DNA of 64,000 nucleotides from Spirosomataceae bacterium TFI 002 (GTDB lineage: Bacteria > Bacteroidota > Bacteroidia > Cytophagales > Spirosomataceae). The notes beneath the pieces are model-generated. The model saw only the letters and a program-made list of their open reading frames with translations. It was not told the DNA's origin and did not search any database. The translations under genes and the position numbers were made by a program. This document shows, in pieces, positions 53,106-62,891 of the stretch. The DNA is taken from assembly GCA_900230115.1 (NCBI GenBank), contig LT907983.1:1178001-1242000 (forward strand). Reading direction: 5' to 3'. Every line of letters begins with the position of its first letter. The first letter of the stretch is position 1.

Positions 53106-54454
53106 GCATTAAAAGCAAACTTTCCTTTTACATAAGTATTCTTTTTACTTTACTATTTGGCTTAGTTTGTGTCATTATTATTACACTCTTCTCCGATTTC
53201 AGGAAACAAGAATTTGAGGAAAGGCTCACCGAAAAAGCCCTAACATCCATTAAGCTTCTTGTAGAAGTAAAGGAAGTAGACAACGAACTCCTTCAAATCA
53301 TTGATCAAAATACCATCAATGAACTCTACAATGAGAAAACACTCATTTTCAACAATGAAAAGAAGCTCCTCTACAGTAGCTTAGACGACACGAAAATCAA
53401 CTGGACCGAAAATGACCTAGATTATTTGAAAGCCAAAAAGTCATTTTTTCGTAAAGATGGAGAAAATGAGATTTTTGGACTCTTCTATAATGAAAAGGAC
53501 GAGAATTATTTCGTCCTCATTTCTGCCAATGATAATTATGGAAAAAGAAAACTCAACTTTCTTATATTTAGCCTTTTAGGTGCATACGTGCTTTTCATAA
53601 TTACTTCTTGGATATTCACTTTTTACATCGTAAAAAAACAGTTTTTTCCACTCACTGTCTTCCACAGAAAGATTAGAGATATCAATGACCTCAATACTTT
53701 CAATCAACTTGAGTTACCCATAAAAGGAAGTAATGAGATCAACCTGCTGAGCAATGAGTTCAATCATATGATGAGTAGGATAAATGATGTTTATCAAAAA
53801 CAAAGAGAATTCACAGCCCAAGCATCTCATGAGCTAAGAACTCCGCTTGCAAGGATTTCTGCACAACTTGAAAACCAGCTCCAGCATACCCAACAAGAAA
53901 GTTATGGCTTAATCAAAAGCATGTTTGCCGATGTTGAAAAACTAAAGGAGCTGATCAATTCACTTTTACTTCTTTCAAAAATAGACTCTCACGACTCACA
54001 AAACAATGAGACTTGTAGGGTTGACGAGGCGATTTATGGAAGCATTGAAAAGCTTGGTGATAACTATAAATCACTTAAAGTGAATCTTGAAATGGATGAA
54101 TCGGTGATAAATAATCCCAATATTTTGGTACTCAAGGCAAACCCAAATCTCATGGAGATTGCATTTGGCAACTTGATTAAAAATGCTTTTTTATATAGCG
54201 ACAATAAAAGCCTAAATATTGTCATTCGAGACATCGATAACAGCCTTGTTATAGAATTTAACAATACTGGAAATGAGCTCACCGAAGAAGAACAATCTAA
54301 CTTGTTCCAAGCCTTTATGAGAGGTAAAAACGGTAAAGGAACCGATGGATTAGGACTCGGTCTTCGCATAGTCCATCGCATTCTTAACACCTACAACTAC
54401 AAGATCGAATATAGATCAAAACCTCACTTCAATCAATTCCTCCTATCTTTTTAA
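53102..54454 (+). CDS. Sensor histidine kinase of the OmpR pair
   Basis: A 450-residue kinase with two membrane helices (ISILFTLLFGLVCVIIITLF near residue 15 and FLIFSLLGAYVLFIITSWIFTFYIV near 160) enclosing a sensor domain of about 120 residues. A HAMP-like linker is followed by the phospho-acceptor His in ASHELRTPLARISAQLE near 245, and an HATPase domain (ILVLKANPNLMEIAFGNLIKNAF, DGLGLGLRIV). It is translationally coupled to the response regulator (ATGA). It probably senses metal or envelope stress, to judge from the efflux genes after it. Confidence 0.93.
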   Translation: MSIKSKLSFYISILFTLLFGLVCVIIITLFSDFRKQEFEERLTEKALTSIKLLVEVKEVDNELLQIIDQNTINELYNEKTLIFNNEKKLLYSSLDDTKINWTENDLDYLKAKKSFFRKDGENEIFGLFYNEKDENYFVLISANDNYGKRKLNFLIFSLLGAYVLFIITSWIFTFYIVKKQFFPLTVFHRKIRDINDLNTFNQLELPIKGSNEINLLSNEFNHMMSRINDVYQKQREFTAQASHELRTPLARISAQLENQLQHTQQESYGLIKSMFADVEKLKELINSLLLLSKIDSHDSQNNETCRVDEAIYGSIEKLGDNYKSLKVNLEMDESVINNPNILVLKANPNLMEIAFGNLIKNAFLYSDNKSLNIVIRDIDNSLVIEFNNTGNELTEEEQSNLFQAFMRGKNGKGTDGLGLGLRIVHRILNTYNYKIEYRSKPHFNQFLLSF

Positions 54455-54469
54455 GGCTTAAGGAGTTTT

Positions 54470-54487
54470 TAAGTTGAAAATAAGTTG
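54470..54487 (+). promoter_or_regulatory. Direct repeat TAAGTTG, 11-bp period, candidate OmpR-type operator
   Basis: Two exact TAAGTTG repeats lie at 54470 and 54481, 11 bases apart. This is the spacing of OmpR/PhoB-family sites (one helical turn). A third, imperfect copy, TAAAGAT, follows at 54491. They lie about 50-66 bases before the TolC gene start, the gene the adjacent regulator would control. Confidence 0.55.
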
Positions 54488-54535
54488 TCTTAAAGATAGC
54501 TAATCGTGTTTTGCACAATCAATATAATGTGCAAA

Positions 54536-55783
54536 ATGAAAAAGTGTTTAACCCTTCTGTTTATTACGCTATCCTCCGGCAATGCTTTTTGTCAACAACT
54601 ATTGAACATAGAGCAATGTGAAGCCCTATTTCTTCAAAATAACCTTGACCTAATTGCCAATAAGTTTTCTATTGAAAATGCCAAAGCTTTTGAAATTCAA
54701 TCTAAGATTTGGGACTTACCAGTTGCCTCTCTTGATCTCAATTTTATCAACCCTCAAGACAAAAGAGTATTTGATACTGGTAATCGTGGCCAAAAAGGGG
54801 TTGCAATAGAGCAGCTTTTATACTTAGGCGGTAAGAAAAAAAGTGAAATAGATTTTGCCAAATCTACCATTTCAATTGCTGAATCCGAATTTGAAATCAT
54901 ACTTCGAAACTTAAAATTTGAGCTCCATCTCAATTTTTATACGCTTTTATTCAATCAACTGAAAGCAAAAAACATTGAAGCCAAAATCAATAATTTGGAT
55001 CAATTAATTGGTGCTTATAAAATTCAATCACAGAAAGGTAATGTCCCACTCAAAGACCTCGTAAGGCTTCAGTCAATGTCAATAAATTTCAAAAGTGACT
55101 TGGCGTCGATAACGAGCGAAATCCTTAACCAACAAGAAATACTCAAAATACTAACCAATACAGATTTGAGTATTAACCCAGAGGCCGATGAGGAAAAGAT
55201 GCTTGACGAGTTGGAACAAAAGGTAATGCCATCCGAGGAGTATTTAGCTAAACAACTACTTCAAAACAATCCTGAGTTCGCTATGATGAATGGTATCATC
55301 AAAAGCAACGAACGTTTTTTAGACTGGCAAAAAAAAATAGACATTCCAGACCTTACTGCAGGGCTCAGCTATGATCAACGTGGAGGGGCATTTGGCAACC
55401 AAATCAACATGAACTTTTCTATGCCACTAAAACTGTGGAGCAGTAATAAAGGCAATATAAAAATTGCCGAATATGAAATAGAAAAAAGTAGAGTAGAAAA
55501 AGAAAAAACAGAACTAGTTCTTACTTCAAAATTAAGTTCTGCCTACTCAGACCTAAAAAACCAACTGGCCTATTATAAAAGCAGTATCAGCGATAAGCAA
55601 GACTTAGAACTTCTTTATGATGGAATCTTTCAAAACTTTCAAAAGAGCAACATCTCATTGATTGAGTTTGCTGACTTTATGGAGAGTTACCATGAGAGTT
55701 CGCTATACCTGATTGAGATCAAAAAACGCCTTATTCTCAGCAAAGAGACTATCAATTATTTAGTAAATGATTCAATATTTTAA
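54536..55783 (+). CDS. TolC-family outer-membrane efflux protein
   Basis: A 415-residue protein with a signal peptide (LLFITLSSGNAFCQQ). The long helical coil of two half-repeats (LNIEQCEALFLQNNLDLIANKF to KERLILSKETINYL) is that of TolC-type channels of RND systems. The ATG at 54536 is preferred to the GTG at 54506 or the ATG at 54527, because the signal sequence begins there. It is the first gene of the efflux operon, with 9 bases to the adaptor gene. Compared with standard family members it lies within the usual 400-450 residues. Confidence 0.9.
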   Translation: MKKCLTLLFITLSSGNAFCQQLLNIEQCEALFLQNNLDLIANKFSIENAKAFEIQSKIWDLPVASLDLNFINPQDKRVFDTGNRGQKGVAIEQLLYLGGKKKSEIDFAKSTISIAESEFEIILRNLKFELHLNFYTLLFNQLKAKNIEAKINNLDQLIGAYKIQSQKGNVPLKDLVRLQSMSINFKSDLASITSEILNQQEILKILTNTDLSINPEADEEKMLDELEQKVMPSEEYLAKQLLQNNPEFAMMNGIIKSNERFLDWQKKIDIPDLTAGLSYDQRGGAFGNQINMNFSMPLKLWSSNKGNIKIAEYEIEKSRVEKEKTELVLTSKLSSAYSDLKNQLAYYKSSISDKQDLELLYDGIFQNFQKSNISLIEFADFMESYHESSLYLIEIKKRLILSKETINYLVNDSIF

Positions 55784-55792
55784 GATCAAATT

Positions 55793-56869
55793 ATGAAAAC
55801 AATTAACCTTTTATTCTTACTTCTTGTGCTTATTTCCTGCAGAGAAAATGTTGAAAAACAAGAGCTGCAAGAAGCCTTCGTGATGAGCGAAAAAATGCTC
55901 CAAAGCACTAAAATAGACACTGCAAAACTAGATTTCGTAAAAAACGAACTTAGCTTTTTTGGTAAAATAACGGCAGATAATAATAAGATGATTGAGGTGT
56001 TTCCTGTGGTAGGTGGAAACGTTACAAAAGTGTATGTAGAGCTGGGCGATTACGTAAAAAAAGGTCAACTACTTGCTACCATTCGAAGTACCGAAGTTGC
56101 AAGTGTAGAGAAAGAAATGGAAGATGCACAAAACGATATCATCGTTACAAAAAACAATCTTAAAGTTGCTCAAGAGCTATACGAAGGTAAACTCAATACG
56201 GAGCGAGATGTAATTGAAGCAAAAAGTCAATACGACAAAGCAATGTCTCAGCTTAATAGAGTAAAAGAAACCTACAAAATATATAACCTAAAAGCGGGTG
56301 CAATATATGAGGTAAGGTCTCCACTAAGTGGTTTTATAATTCAGAAAAACATTAACCAAGACATGCTCTTAAGAAGCGATAAAAGCGATAACATCTTCGA
56401 CATTGCTGAGATAGATGAAGTGTGGGCTGTTGCGAACGTAAATGAAAGCGATATTGGATCAGTACAACTTGGTATAGATGCCCAAATAACAACTCTCAGC
56501 TACCCAGATGAAAAGTTCTATGGTAAGGTTGATAAGATATATAACATCATTGATCCAGAAACCCAAGCAATGAAAGCGAGGGTAAAACTTCAAAACAAAA
56601 ACTTCAAATTAAAGCCAGATATGAGGGCAAACATTAAGCTATCATTTACTGAAGACAAGCAACTGATCACTGTTCCATCTGAGGCCTTAATTTTTGACAA
56701 TAATGCTACCTACATAATGATTTTTGAAGGAAAAAATAACATTACGACACGGCAGGTAGAGGTCTATCGACAAATTGCGGATAAGGCGTATTTAACTTCT
56801 GGCTTAGCAGCAGGAGAACGCATAATCACCAAAAATCAGCTACTTATTTACGATGCTTTAAACGATTAA
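55793..56869 (+). CDS. RND efflux periplasmic adaptor lipoprotein
   Basis: A 358-residue adaptor protein of the HlyD/CusB type with a lipobox (LLVLISCRE, Cys near residue 16). Barrel-sandwich/biotinyl-lipoyl segment: VTKVYVELGDYVKKGQLLATI near 75. A helical hairpin is followed by a beta barrel (SPLSGFIIQKNINQDMLL, EVWAVANVNESDIGSV), and the membrane-proximal domain at the end (TRQVEVYRQIADKAYLTSGL). It joins the inner-membrane pump and the TolC channel. It is 3 bases before the pump gene. Confidence 0.92.
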   Translation: MKTINLLFLLLVLISCRENVEKQELQEAFVMSEKMLQSTKIDTAKLDFVKNELSFFGKITADNNKMIEVFPVVGGNVTKVYVELGDYVKKGQLLATIRSTEVASVEKEMEDAQNDIIVTKNNLKVAQELYEGKLNTERDVIEAKSQYDKAMSQLNRVKETYKIYNLKAGAIYEVRSPLSGFIIQKNINQDMLLRSDKSDNIFDIAEIDEVWAVANVNESDIGSVQLGIDAQITTLSYPDEKFYGKVDKIYNIIDPETQAMKARVKLQNKNFKLKPDMRANIKLSFTEDKQLITVPSEALIFDNNATYIMIFEGKNNITTRQVEVYRQIADKAYLTSGLAAGERIITKNQLLIYDALND

Positions 56870-56872
56870 AAA

Positions 56873-59800
56873 ATGAATAAATTAATCAAAAGTATCATCG
56901 GCTTTTCGCTCAAAAATAAAGCCTTCACCTTCTTTTGGGTGGGTGTATTGGTTATAGCGGGAATCATTGCATTCAAAAAAATGCCGATTGAAGCTTTCCC
57001 AGATGTAACAAATACGCAAATTATTATCGTAACCGAGTGGAATGGTAGAAGTGCTGAAGAAATTGAGCGTTTCGTAACGACTCCTATCGAGATTGCAATG
57101 AACTCTGTTCAAAAGAAAACGAGTGTTAGGAGTATCACAATGTTTGGTCTTTCGGTCATCAAAATCATTTTTGAAGATGGCGTTGACGATACATTTGCAC
57201 GTCAACAAGTGAACAACTTGTTGGCCAATGTCTCTATCCCTGATGGAGTAAATCCTGACATTCAGCCACCTTATGGCCCAACAGGTGAAATATTCCGATA
57301 CTACTTAAAAAGTGAGAAAAAAGACTCTAAAGAGTTGCTGACCATACAAAACTGGGTAGTTGATCGTCAGTTAAGATCAGTTCCCGGAGTCGCTGACTTG
57401 GTGGCATTTGGAGGACAAGAAAAAACTTATGAAGTGAGTGTTGATCCCAATAGGTTGGCCAAATATGATATTACTCCGCTAGCCGTTTTTGATGCGGTAA
57501 ACAAAGGAAATCTCAATGTAGGTGGCGATGTAATTGAGAAAAACAAACAAGCCTATGTAGTTCGTGGAGTAGGCTTACTCAAGTCTATCGCAGATATTGA
57601 AAACATCATTGTAAAGGAAGTAGGTGGTAATCCTATTTTGGTCAAAAACTTAGCAGATGTACAAGAGGCCGCGATGCCTAGAGTAGGTCAGGTTGGCCTA
57701 GATGAAAACGACGACATAGTGGAAGGCATAGTTGTCATGAGAAAAGGTGAAAACCCAAAAGAAGTACTAGCACTTGTAAAAGAGAAAATAGAAGAGCTCA
57801 ACGCCAATATTTTGCCCAAAGATGTTGAAATGGTGACTTTTTATGACCGTGATAACCTCATGAACTTCACAACAAAAACAGTCATGCATAACATGCTGGA
57901 GGGAATCATTTTTGTTACTGTCATAGTGTTCCTTTTCATGGCAGACTGGCGAACAACTCTTACCGTTTCTATCATCATTCCACTTTCTTTACTTTTTGCT
58001 TTTTTATGTCTCAAGCTCAAGGGAATGAGTGCAAACTTATTGTCGTTGGGGGCGGTAGATTTTGGAATCATCATCGATGGGGCCGTCGTTATGGTCGAGG
58101 GTATTTTTGTGACCTTAGACCATATTTCGCACAAAAAAGGCATGGCAAGTTACAACAAGCTAGCCATTGGAAGCGTGATCAGAAAAACAGGAACTGAGCT
58201 TGGAAAGGCTATTTTCTTCTCAAAACTTATTATAATTACGGCATTACTTCCAATTTTTGCTTTCCAAAAAGTAGAAGGGAAAATGTTCTCTCCATTGGCA
58301 TATACACTTGGGTTTGCATTGCTTGGAGCTCTTCTATTTACCCTAACTCTAGTACCTGTGTTATGCCATATACTTTTGGACAAAAACGTAAAAGAGAAAC
58401 ACAATGTATTCGTTAATTTTTGGAACAGAATTGTAGAAAAAGGCTTTGCCTGGACTTTTAAACATAAGTTCATTACACTCGTTTCTTCACTTGCCATTTT
58501 GGTACTTACCGTGCTTTCCTCGCGTTTTTTGGGAACTGAATTTCTTCCACAATTAAATGAAGGTGCATTATGGGTGGAGGCAAAATTTCCAATGAGCCAG
58601 AGCCTAACAGAAACTGTAGAAAAAACAGCCCAGCTGCGAAAAGAACTTCAGAAATTCCCTGAAGTAAACGGAGTTTTGAGTCAAGCTGGAAGAAGTAACG
58701 ATGGAACAGACCCAAGTGGATTCTATTATGTTCAAATGCAAGTGAACTTAAAACATAAAGATGAATGGGAAAGGAAAATTAGCCTAGACGACTTGGTTCG
58801 CGAAATGGACGATAGCCTTACCAAATATCAAGGAATTGGATATAATTACTCACAACCAATCATCGACAATGTAGCTGAAAGTGTAGCGGGAATAAATGCC
58901 TCCAATGCAGTTAAAATCTACGGTGATGATCTTGAAGATCTCAATAAATTGGCAAATTTTGTCATGGAAAATATTAAAAATGTTGATGGAATAAAAGATG
59001 TTGGGATATTGAGAAATCTCGGTCAGCCAGAAATAAGCGTGGTGTTGGACAGAGAAAAAATGGCTGCTTTCGGTGTGGAAGTTCAAGATGCCCAAGCTGT
59101 ATTAGAAATGGCATTTGGCGGTAAAACCGCAACTCAAAAATATGAAGACGAAAAGAAGTTCGACGTTAGAATTAGATACTTGAAAGAGTACAGAAAGGAT
59201 GAAAGCGATATTTCAAACCTCAAAGTCCCTACGCTTACTGGAATTAAAATCCCCCTTAAAGAGATTGCTACCATAGAAAAACAAACTGGCCCTGCTTTTA
59301 TCTATAGAGACAATACCAAAAGGTTTATTGGTGTAAAATTCTCAGTACGTGACAGAGATTTAGGGAGCACAATTGCCGAAGCTCAAGCAAACGTGGACAA
59401 AAATGTAAAGCTTCCAAATGGATACAAAATTGGTTGGACAGGTGAATTCGAAAATCAAGTACGAGCCACGGGGACATTGGCAAGTATGGTCCCTATAAGC
59501 CTGGTTGGTATTTTCGTTTTGCTCTTTATTCTATTTGGAAATATTAAAGACTCCCTCATCGTCTTATCAAATGTACCATTTGCAATAATAGGTGGCATTT
59601 TAGCACTCCACGTTACAGGTATAAACTTTGGCATATCTGGTGGTGTAGGATTCATCGCACTCTTTGGAATATGTATTCAAAACGGCGTAATCCTCATTTC
59701 AGAATTCCATAATAATATCAAAGCAAAAATGGAGCTGAACCTCGCTATACTTGAAGGTGTAAAAGTAAGAACTAGGCCAGTAGTCATGACAGCCCTGATG

Positions 59801-59998
59801 GCATCCATAGGGCTACTACCCGCTGCTCTTAGCACTGGTATTGGCTCAGAAAGTCAGAAGCCCTTAGCCGTAGTGATCATTGGCGGACTCATCACAGCAA
59901 CTATTCTCACTTTGCTGGTTTTCCCTATCATTTTTTGGATTTTCAACAAAACCAAACAGGACAAAAGCGAAAAAATATTCGACTTAAGTCAAATTTAA
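56873..59998 (+). CDS. CzcA/CusA-family heavy-metal efflux RND pump
   Basis: A 1,041-residue inner-membrane pump of the RND type with 12 membrane helices. The motif DFGIIIDGAVVMVE near residue 396 contains the Asp-Asp-Glu relay of HME-RND (CzcA-type) pumps exporting Co2+, Zn2+ or Cd2+, rather than CusA's typical pattern. The N-terminal GVLVIAGIIAFKKMPIEAFPDVTNTQ and mid-protein EFLPQLNEGALWVEAKFP also fit. It is the third gene of the OmpR-HK-TolC-adaptor-pump locus. The metal is inferred from the family motif. Confidence 0.93.
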   Translation: MNKLIKSIIGFSLKNKAFTFFWVGVLVIAGIIAFKKMPIEAFPDVTNTQIIIVTEWNGRSAEEIERFVTTPIEIAMNSVQKKTSVRSITMFGLSVIKIIFEDGVDDTFARQQVNNLLANVSIPDGVNPDIQPPYGPTGEIFRYYLKSEKKDSKELLTIQNWVVDRQLRSVPGVADLVAFGGQEKTYEVSVDPNRLAKYDITPLAVFDAVNKGNLNVGGDVIEKNKQAYVVRGVGLLKSIADIENIIVKEVGGNPILVKNLADVQEAAMPRVGQVGLDENDDIVEGIVVMRKGENPKEVLALVKEKIEELNANILPKDVEMVTFYDRDNLMNFTTKTVMHNMLEGIIFVTVIVFLFMADWRTTLTVSIIIPLSLLFAFLCLKLKGMSANLLSLGAVDFGIIIDGAVVMVEGIFVTLDHISHKKGMASYNKLAIGSVIRKTGTELGKAIFFSKLIIITALLPIFAFQKVEGKMFSPLAYTLGFALLGALLFTLTLVPVLCHILLDKNVKEKHNVFVNFWNRIVEKGFAWTFKHKFITLVSSLAILVLTVLSSRFLGTEFLPQLNEGALWVEAKFPMSQSLTETVEKTAQLRKELQKFPEVNGVLSQAGRSNDGTDPSGFYYVQMQVNLKHKDEWERKISLDDLVREMDDSLTKYQGIGYNYSQPIIDNVAESVAGINASNAVKIYGDDLEDLNKLANFVMENIKNVDGIKDVGILRNLGQPEISVVLDREKMAAFGVEVQDAQAVLEMAFGGKTATQKYEDEKKFDVRIRYLKEYRKDESDISNLKVPTLTGIKIPLKEIATIEKQTGPAFIYRDNTKRFIGVKFSVRDRDLGSTIAEAQANVDKNVKLPNGYKIGWTGEFENQVRATGTLASMVPISLVGIFVLLFILFGNIKDSLIVLSNVPFAIIGGILALHVTGINFGISGGVGFIALFGICIQNGVILISEFHNNIKAKMELNLAILEGVKVRTRPVVMTALMASIGLLPAALSTGIGSESQKPLAVVIIGGLITATILTLLVFPIIFWIFNKTKQDKSEKIFDLSQI

Positions 59999-60086
59999 GT
60001 TCGAATTAAGAGCAATTGAAGACCGAAGCGTGTGATTTGCATAATTATTTTGATTACAACACAAAAAAAACAAACAAATAAACGAA

Positions 60087-60992
60087 ATGAAAAACCTAAT
60101 AGTCAGTGTATTAATCCTTGTGTCAGTTGCTTCATGCGTGACAAAAAAGAAGTATGTAGATGTTCAAAATAAACTAAGTCAAGCTGAGCAAGCCAGCAAT
60201 AAATGCAAGGATGAGCTCGTATTGGCTACCGAAGAGAAGTTAAAACTTCAAAATGACCTTTCGTCTTCAAAGTCATCTCTTAGCGATATGAGACAACAAA
60301 GAGAAAACGAAGCTCAAAACTTCCGAAATCAAATTGAAGATTTGAAAAAAGTAAGAGATACTCAATTTGCACAAGTAGAAGGCTTGACAATATTGAGCAA
60401 AGCGGCAAACGAAAACATCAACAAAACGCTAAGCCAAATCGAAAACAAAGAGAAATACATCAAGCAAATTCTTGCTGCTAAAAACAAAGTTGACTCTATG
60501 AACTTGGCTTTAGCACTTAACTTGAAAACAAGCATTGGTCTTGATATCAACGATAAAGATGTAGATATCAAAGTTGACAAAACTGTGGTTTTCATTAACC
60601 TTTCAGATGCCATGATGTATAGCCCAGGGAGCTATAAATTAACTCCTAGAGCGAATGAAGTATTGGCAAAAATTGCAAAGGTGATAAAGGCTAGAGCTGA
60701 TCTTGACGTAATGGTAGAAGGCTATACTGACAATACCCCTATTCACACGGCCATCCTTGACGATAACTGGGATTTGAGTGTAAAAAGATCTACAACAGTA
60801 GTGCGTTCTTTGCAACAAAAACACGGTATAAATCCTAATAGACTTGTTGCGGCGGGTAGAGGTGAGTATAATACTTTAAAGCCAAACAACTCTAAAGAAA
60901 ACATGGCAATGAATCGTAGAACAAGAATTATCCTTCTTCCAAAATTGGATCAATTCTATGATCTATTGAATCCTGAATTAGCGAAAAAGTAA
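60087..60992 (+). CDS. OmpA-family lipoprotein
   Basis: A 301-residue lipoprotein (LILVSVASCVT, lipobox Cys near residue 17). A coiled-coil middle (residues 25-125) separates it from a C-terminal OmpA peptidoglycan-binding domain (YSPGSYKLTPRANEVLAKIAKVI, VEGYTDNTPIH near 215, and NRLVAAGRGEYNTLKPN, MAMNRRTRIILL). It probably tethers the outer membrane to the peptidoglycan. It has a long AT-rich leader with no exact promoter match, and a terminator downstream. Confidence 0.92.
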   Translation: MKNLIVSVLILVSVASCVTKKKYVDVQNKLSQAEQASNKCKDELVLATEEKLKLQNDLSSSKSSLSDMRQQRENEAQNFRNQIEDLKKVRDTQFAQVEGLTILSKAANENINKTLSQIENKEKYIKQILAAKNKVDSMNLALALNLKTSIGLDINDKDVDIKVDKTVVFINLSDAMMYSPGSYKLTPRANEVLAKIAKVIKARADLDVMVEGYTDNTPIHTAILDDNWDLSVKRSTTVVRSLQQKHGINPNRLVAAGRGEYNTLKPNNSKENMAMNRRTRIILLPKLDQFYDLLNPELAKK

Positions 60993-61018
60993 GTAAGTTT
61001 TTTTTTTATAATGCATGT

Positions 61019-61057
61019 AGTTCGCCGTGATAATAATTTCGCGGCGGACTTTTTTTT
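61019..61057 (+). terminator. Terminator after the OmpA lipoprotein gene
   Basis: The 9-bp stem AGTTCGCCG / CGGCGGACT, with one G-T pair, is followed by seven T. It lies 27 bases after the OmpA stop. Confidence 0.85.
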
Positions 61058-61244
61058 GTTTGATACGCAAAAGATAAAATTCATTAGGAAAACTTTAGAA
61101 CCGTAAACTTAGACCTTTTTAAAGACCTGGTTCAACACGAAAAAAGTCAATTCCTTGAGATTATTATCATCCTACTTATTCTAGTTGAAGTATGTAACAT
61201 GTTATTTGAGAAGCTTTTTTGAGTAAAAAGTGTTATCATTGATC

Positions 61245-62030
61245 ATGAAAACAATCATAGTTTGTCTATGCTTCGTCATTATAGGAAGCTCATCTTTTGC
61301 TCAATCATTCCAAAGTTTTGATGGTACAAAAATCGCATACTCCGACGAAGGAAAAGGCGAAGCAGTATTACTTGTTCACGGGTTTATTAACTCTTCCAAA
61401 AACTGGAATAACACAAAACTGAAGCAAGATTTACTTAAGAGTGGGTTTCGAGTTATAGCACCTAGCTTAAGAGGAAATGGCGATTCTGACAAACCACAAA
61501 ATGAAGCAGCCTACGCCAATAACGCTGAAATAAAGGACTTAATGCTGCTCATGGATCACCTAAACTTGAAAACATACAAAGCCTTAGGCTATTCAAGAGG
61601 TTCCATTGTGTTGGCTAAACTACTCACCAAAGACAAGCGAATCGGCAGAGCCGTACTTGGCGGCATGGGTAAAGATTTCACAAACCCAGATTGGGATCGT
61701 AGAATCATGTTCATGCACGCATTCTTAGGGACACAACCACTCAATTCGCAAACAGAAGGTGCAGTAAACTATGCTAAGACTCAAAATGCAGATTTAAGAG
61801 CTCTTGGATTATCTCAAAAATATCAACCGGTTACGAGTCCAAAAGAGCTGAGTAAGATAAAAACCCCTGTTCTAGTTATTGCAGGAGATCAAGATAAAGA
61901 CAACGGCGACCCAGCCGAACTGAAAGCTTTGCTAAAAAAAGGCGTTTTAAAAACTGTACCTGGAGTACACAATTCCACACATACAAGCCAAGCATTTTCA
62001 GATGAAGTGCTGGCATTTTTAGCACTGTAA
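61245..62030 (+). CDS. Exported alpha/beta hydrolase
   Basis: A 261-residue protein with a signal peptide (IIVCLCFVIIGSSSFAQ) and an alpha/beta hydrolase fold. Oxyanion segment: LLVHGFINSSKNWN. The nucleophile Ser is in LGYSRGSIVLAK near residue 109, an acid in VIAGDQDKDN, and a His in VPGVHNSTHT. The ATG at 61245 is preferred to the GTG at 61230. No lid domain of note is seen, and the substrate is unknown. It lies after a 187-base gap from the OmpA terminator and ends exactly where the convergent gene's stop begins. Confidence 0.87.
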   Translation: MKTIIVCLCFVIIGSSSFAQSFQSFDGTKIAYSDEGKGEAVLLVHGFINSSKNWNNTKLKQDLLKSGFRVIAPSLRGNGDSDKPQNEAAYANNAEIKDLMLLMDHLNLKTYKALGYSRGSIVLAKLLTKDKRIGRAVLGGMGKDFTNPDWDRRIMFMHAFLGTQPLNSQTEGAVNYAKTQNADLRALGLSQKYQPVTSPKELSKIKTPVLVIAGDQDKDNGDPAELKALLKKGVLKTVPGVHNSTHTSQAFSDEVLAFLAL

Positions 62031-62699
62031 CTATTGGGTGTTTTTAAAATCTCTATAAATTACTCCTAGGTAAATGTTCGCACCGAGTCCGAAGTATATT
62101 CCATTTAGGTTGAGAGGGATGTTTTTTTCTTTCAAGATAGCACGATAGCCCAATTCATAATTAATCCCAAAATGTCGGAGGGCTTTGAATTCCGCATAGG
62201 CTCCAAATTGTATGGGAACAAAATATTGATCTTTTCTAAAAGGCTGAATTTCTTTAAAAATACTCGCTTGGGAACTTGTAGAAGTTCCAACACCTATCTC
62301 CAACGGCGTACTGAGTTTCCATCTCTTTGAATTAACCCAATAAGGATAAAACATCAGATTATAGTAATGAAGGTCTTTTTTTAGATAGGAAGAAAGGTCA
62401 ATCAAATTGGCATTTTCATCTCCAAAGTTGAGAAGACTAATATCTGAATCTAGGTTACTCCAAAAATAGGCAAAAGTAAGTCTGTGTCTATTTTGTCCAA
62501 ACTTAATACCTCCATGAACTCCCCTCATAGGATAAACTTCATTTTCAATTACAGTACGCCTAGATGTGTAGCTGAGTGTATACCCTAAACCATTAATCTC
62601 AGTTGTATCTGGCTTAAAATAAAAAGATAGGCTAGACTGAGCTGTGCAGTCAAGTGAGATAATAATAAAGAAGAAAAGCAGTTTTTTAGTCGGTGCCAC
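62031..62699 (-). CDS. Outer-membrane-like protein of unknown function
   Basis: A 222-residue protein with a signal peptide (LLFFFIIISLDCTAQ). Alternating beta strands (SLSFYFKPDTTEINGLGYTLSYTSRRTV, GIKFGQNRHRLTFAYFW, and GVGTSTSSQASIF, YFVPIQFGAYAEFK) suggest an 8- to 10-strand outer-membrane barrel. No family was recognised. The gene is convergent with the alpha/beta hydrolase gene with no gap. Confidence 0.72.
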   Translation of the reverse strand: MAPTKKLLFFFIIISLDCTAQSSLSFYFKPDTTEINGLGYTLSYTSRRTVIENEVYPMRGVHGGIKFGQNRHRLTFAYFWSNLDSDISLLNFGDENANLIDLSSYLKKDLHYYNLMFYPYWVNSKRWKLSTPLEIGVGTSTSSQASIFKEIQPFRKDQYFVPIQFGAYAEFKALRHFGINYELGYRAILKEKNIPLNLNGIYFGLGANIYLGVIYRDFKNTQ

Positions 62700-62856
62700 T
62701 TATTAAATTTCAACAAAACTAAGTATTTCTTTCTACCGAAATTAAATCATATAGAAAACAGATCAACCAAATAGTTACGATTGGCAAATAGTAATATTAT
62801 TTTAATAACATCTTAGCATTGGCCAAAGTGACTTCTTTTTTGTCGGGCGATTTATT

Positions 62857-62864
62857 TAGATTTG
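62857..62864 (+). promoter_or_regulatory. -7 box candidate for the DUF1549 gene
   Basis: TAGATTTG matches TAnnTTTG, 27 bases before the ATG at 62892. No good -33 TTG lies at the right distance, so only half of the pattern is present. Confidence 0.4.
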
Positions 62865-62891
62865 TTATATCGATCCTATTCTACCTAAATA

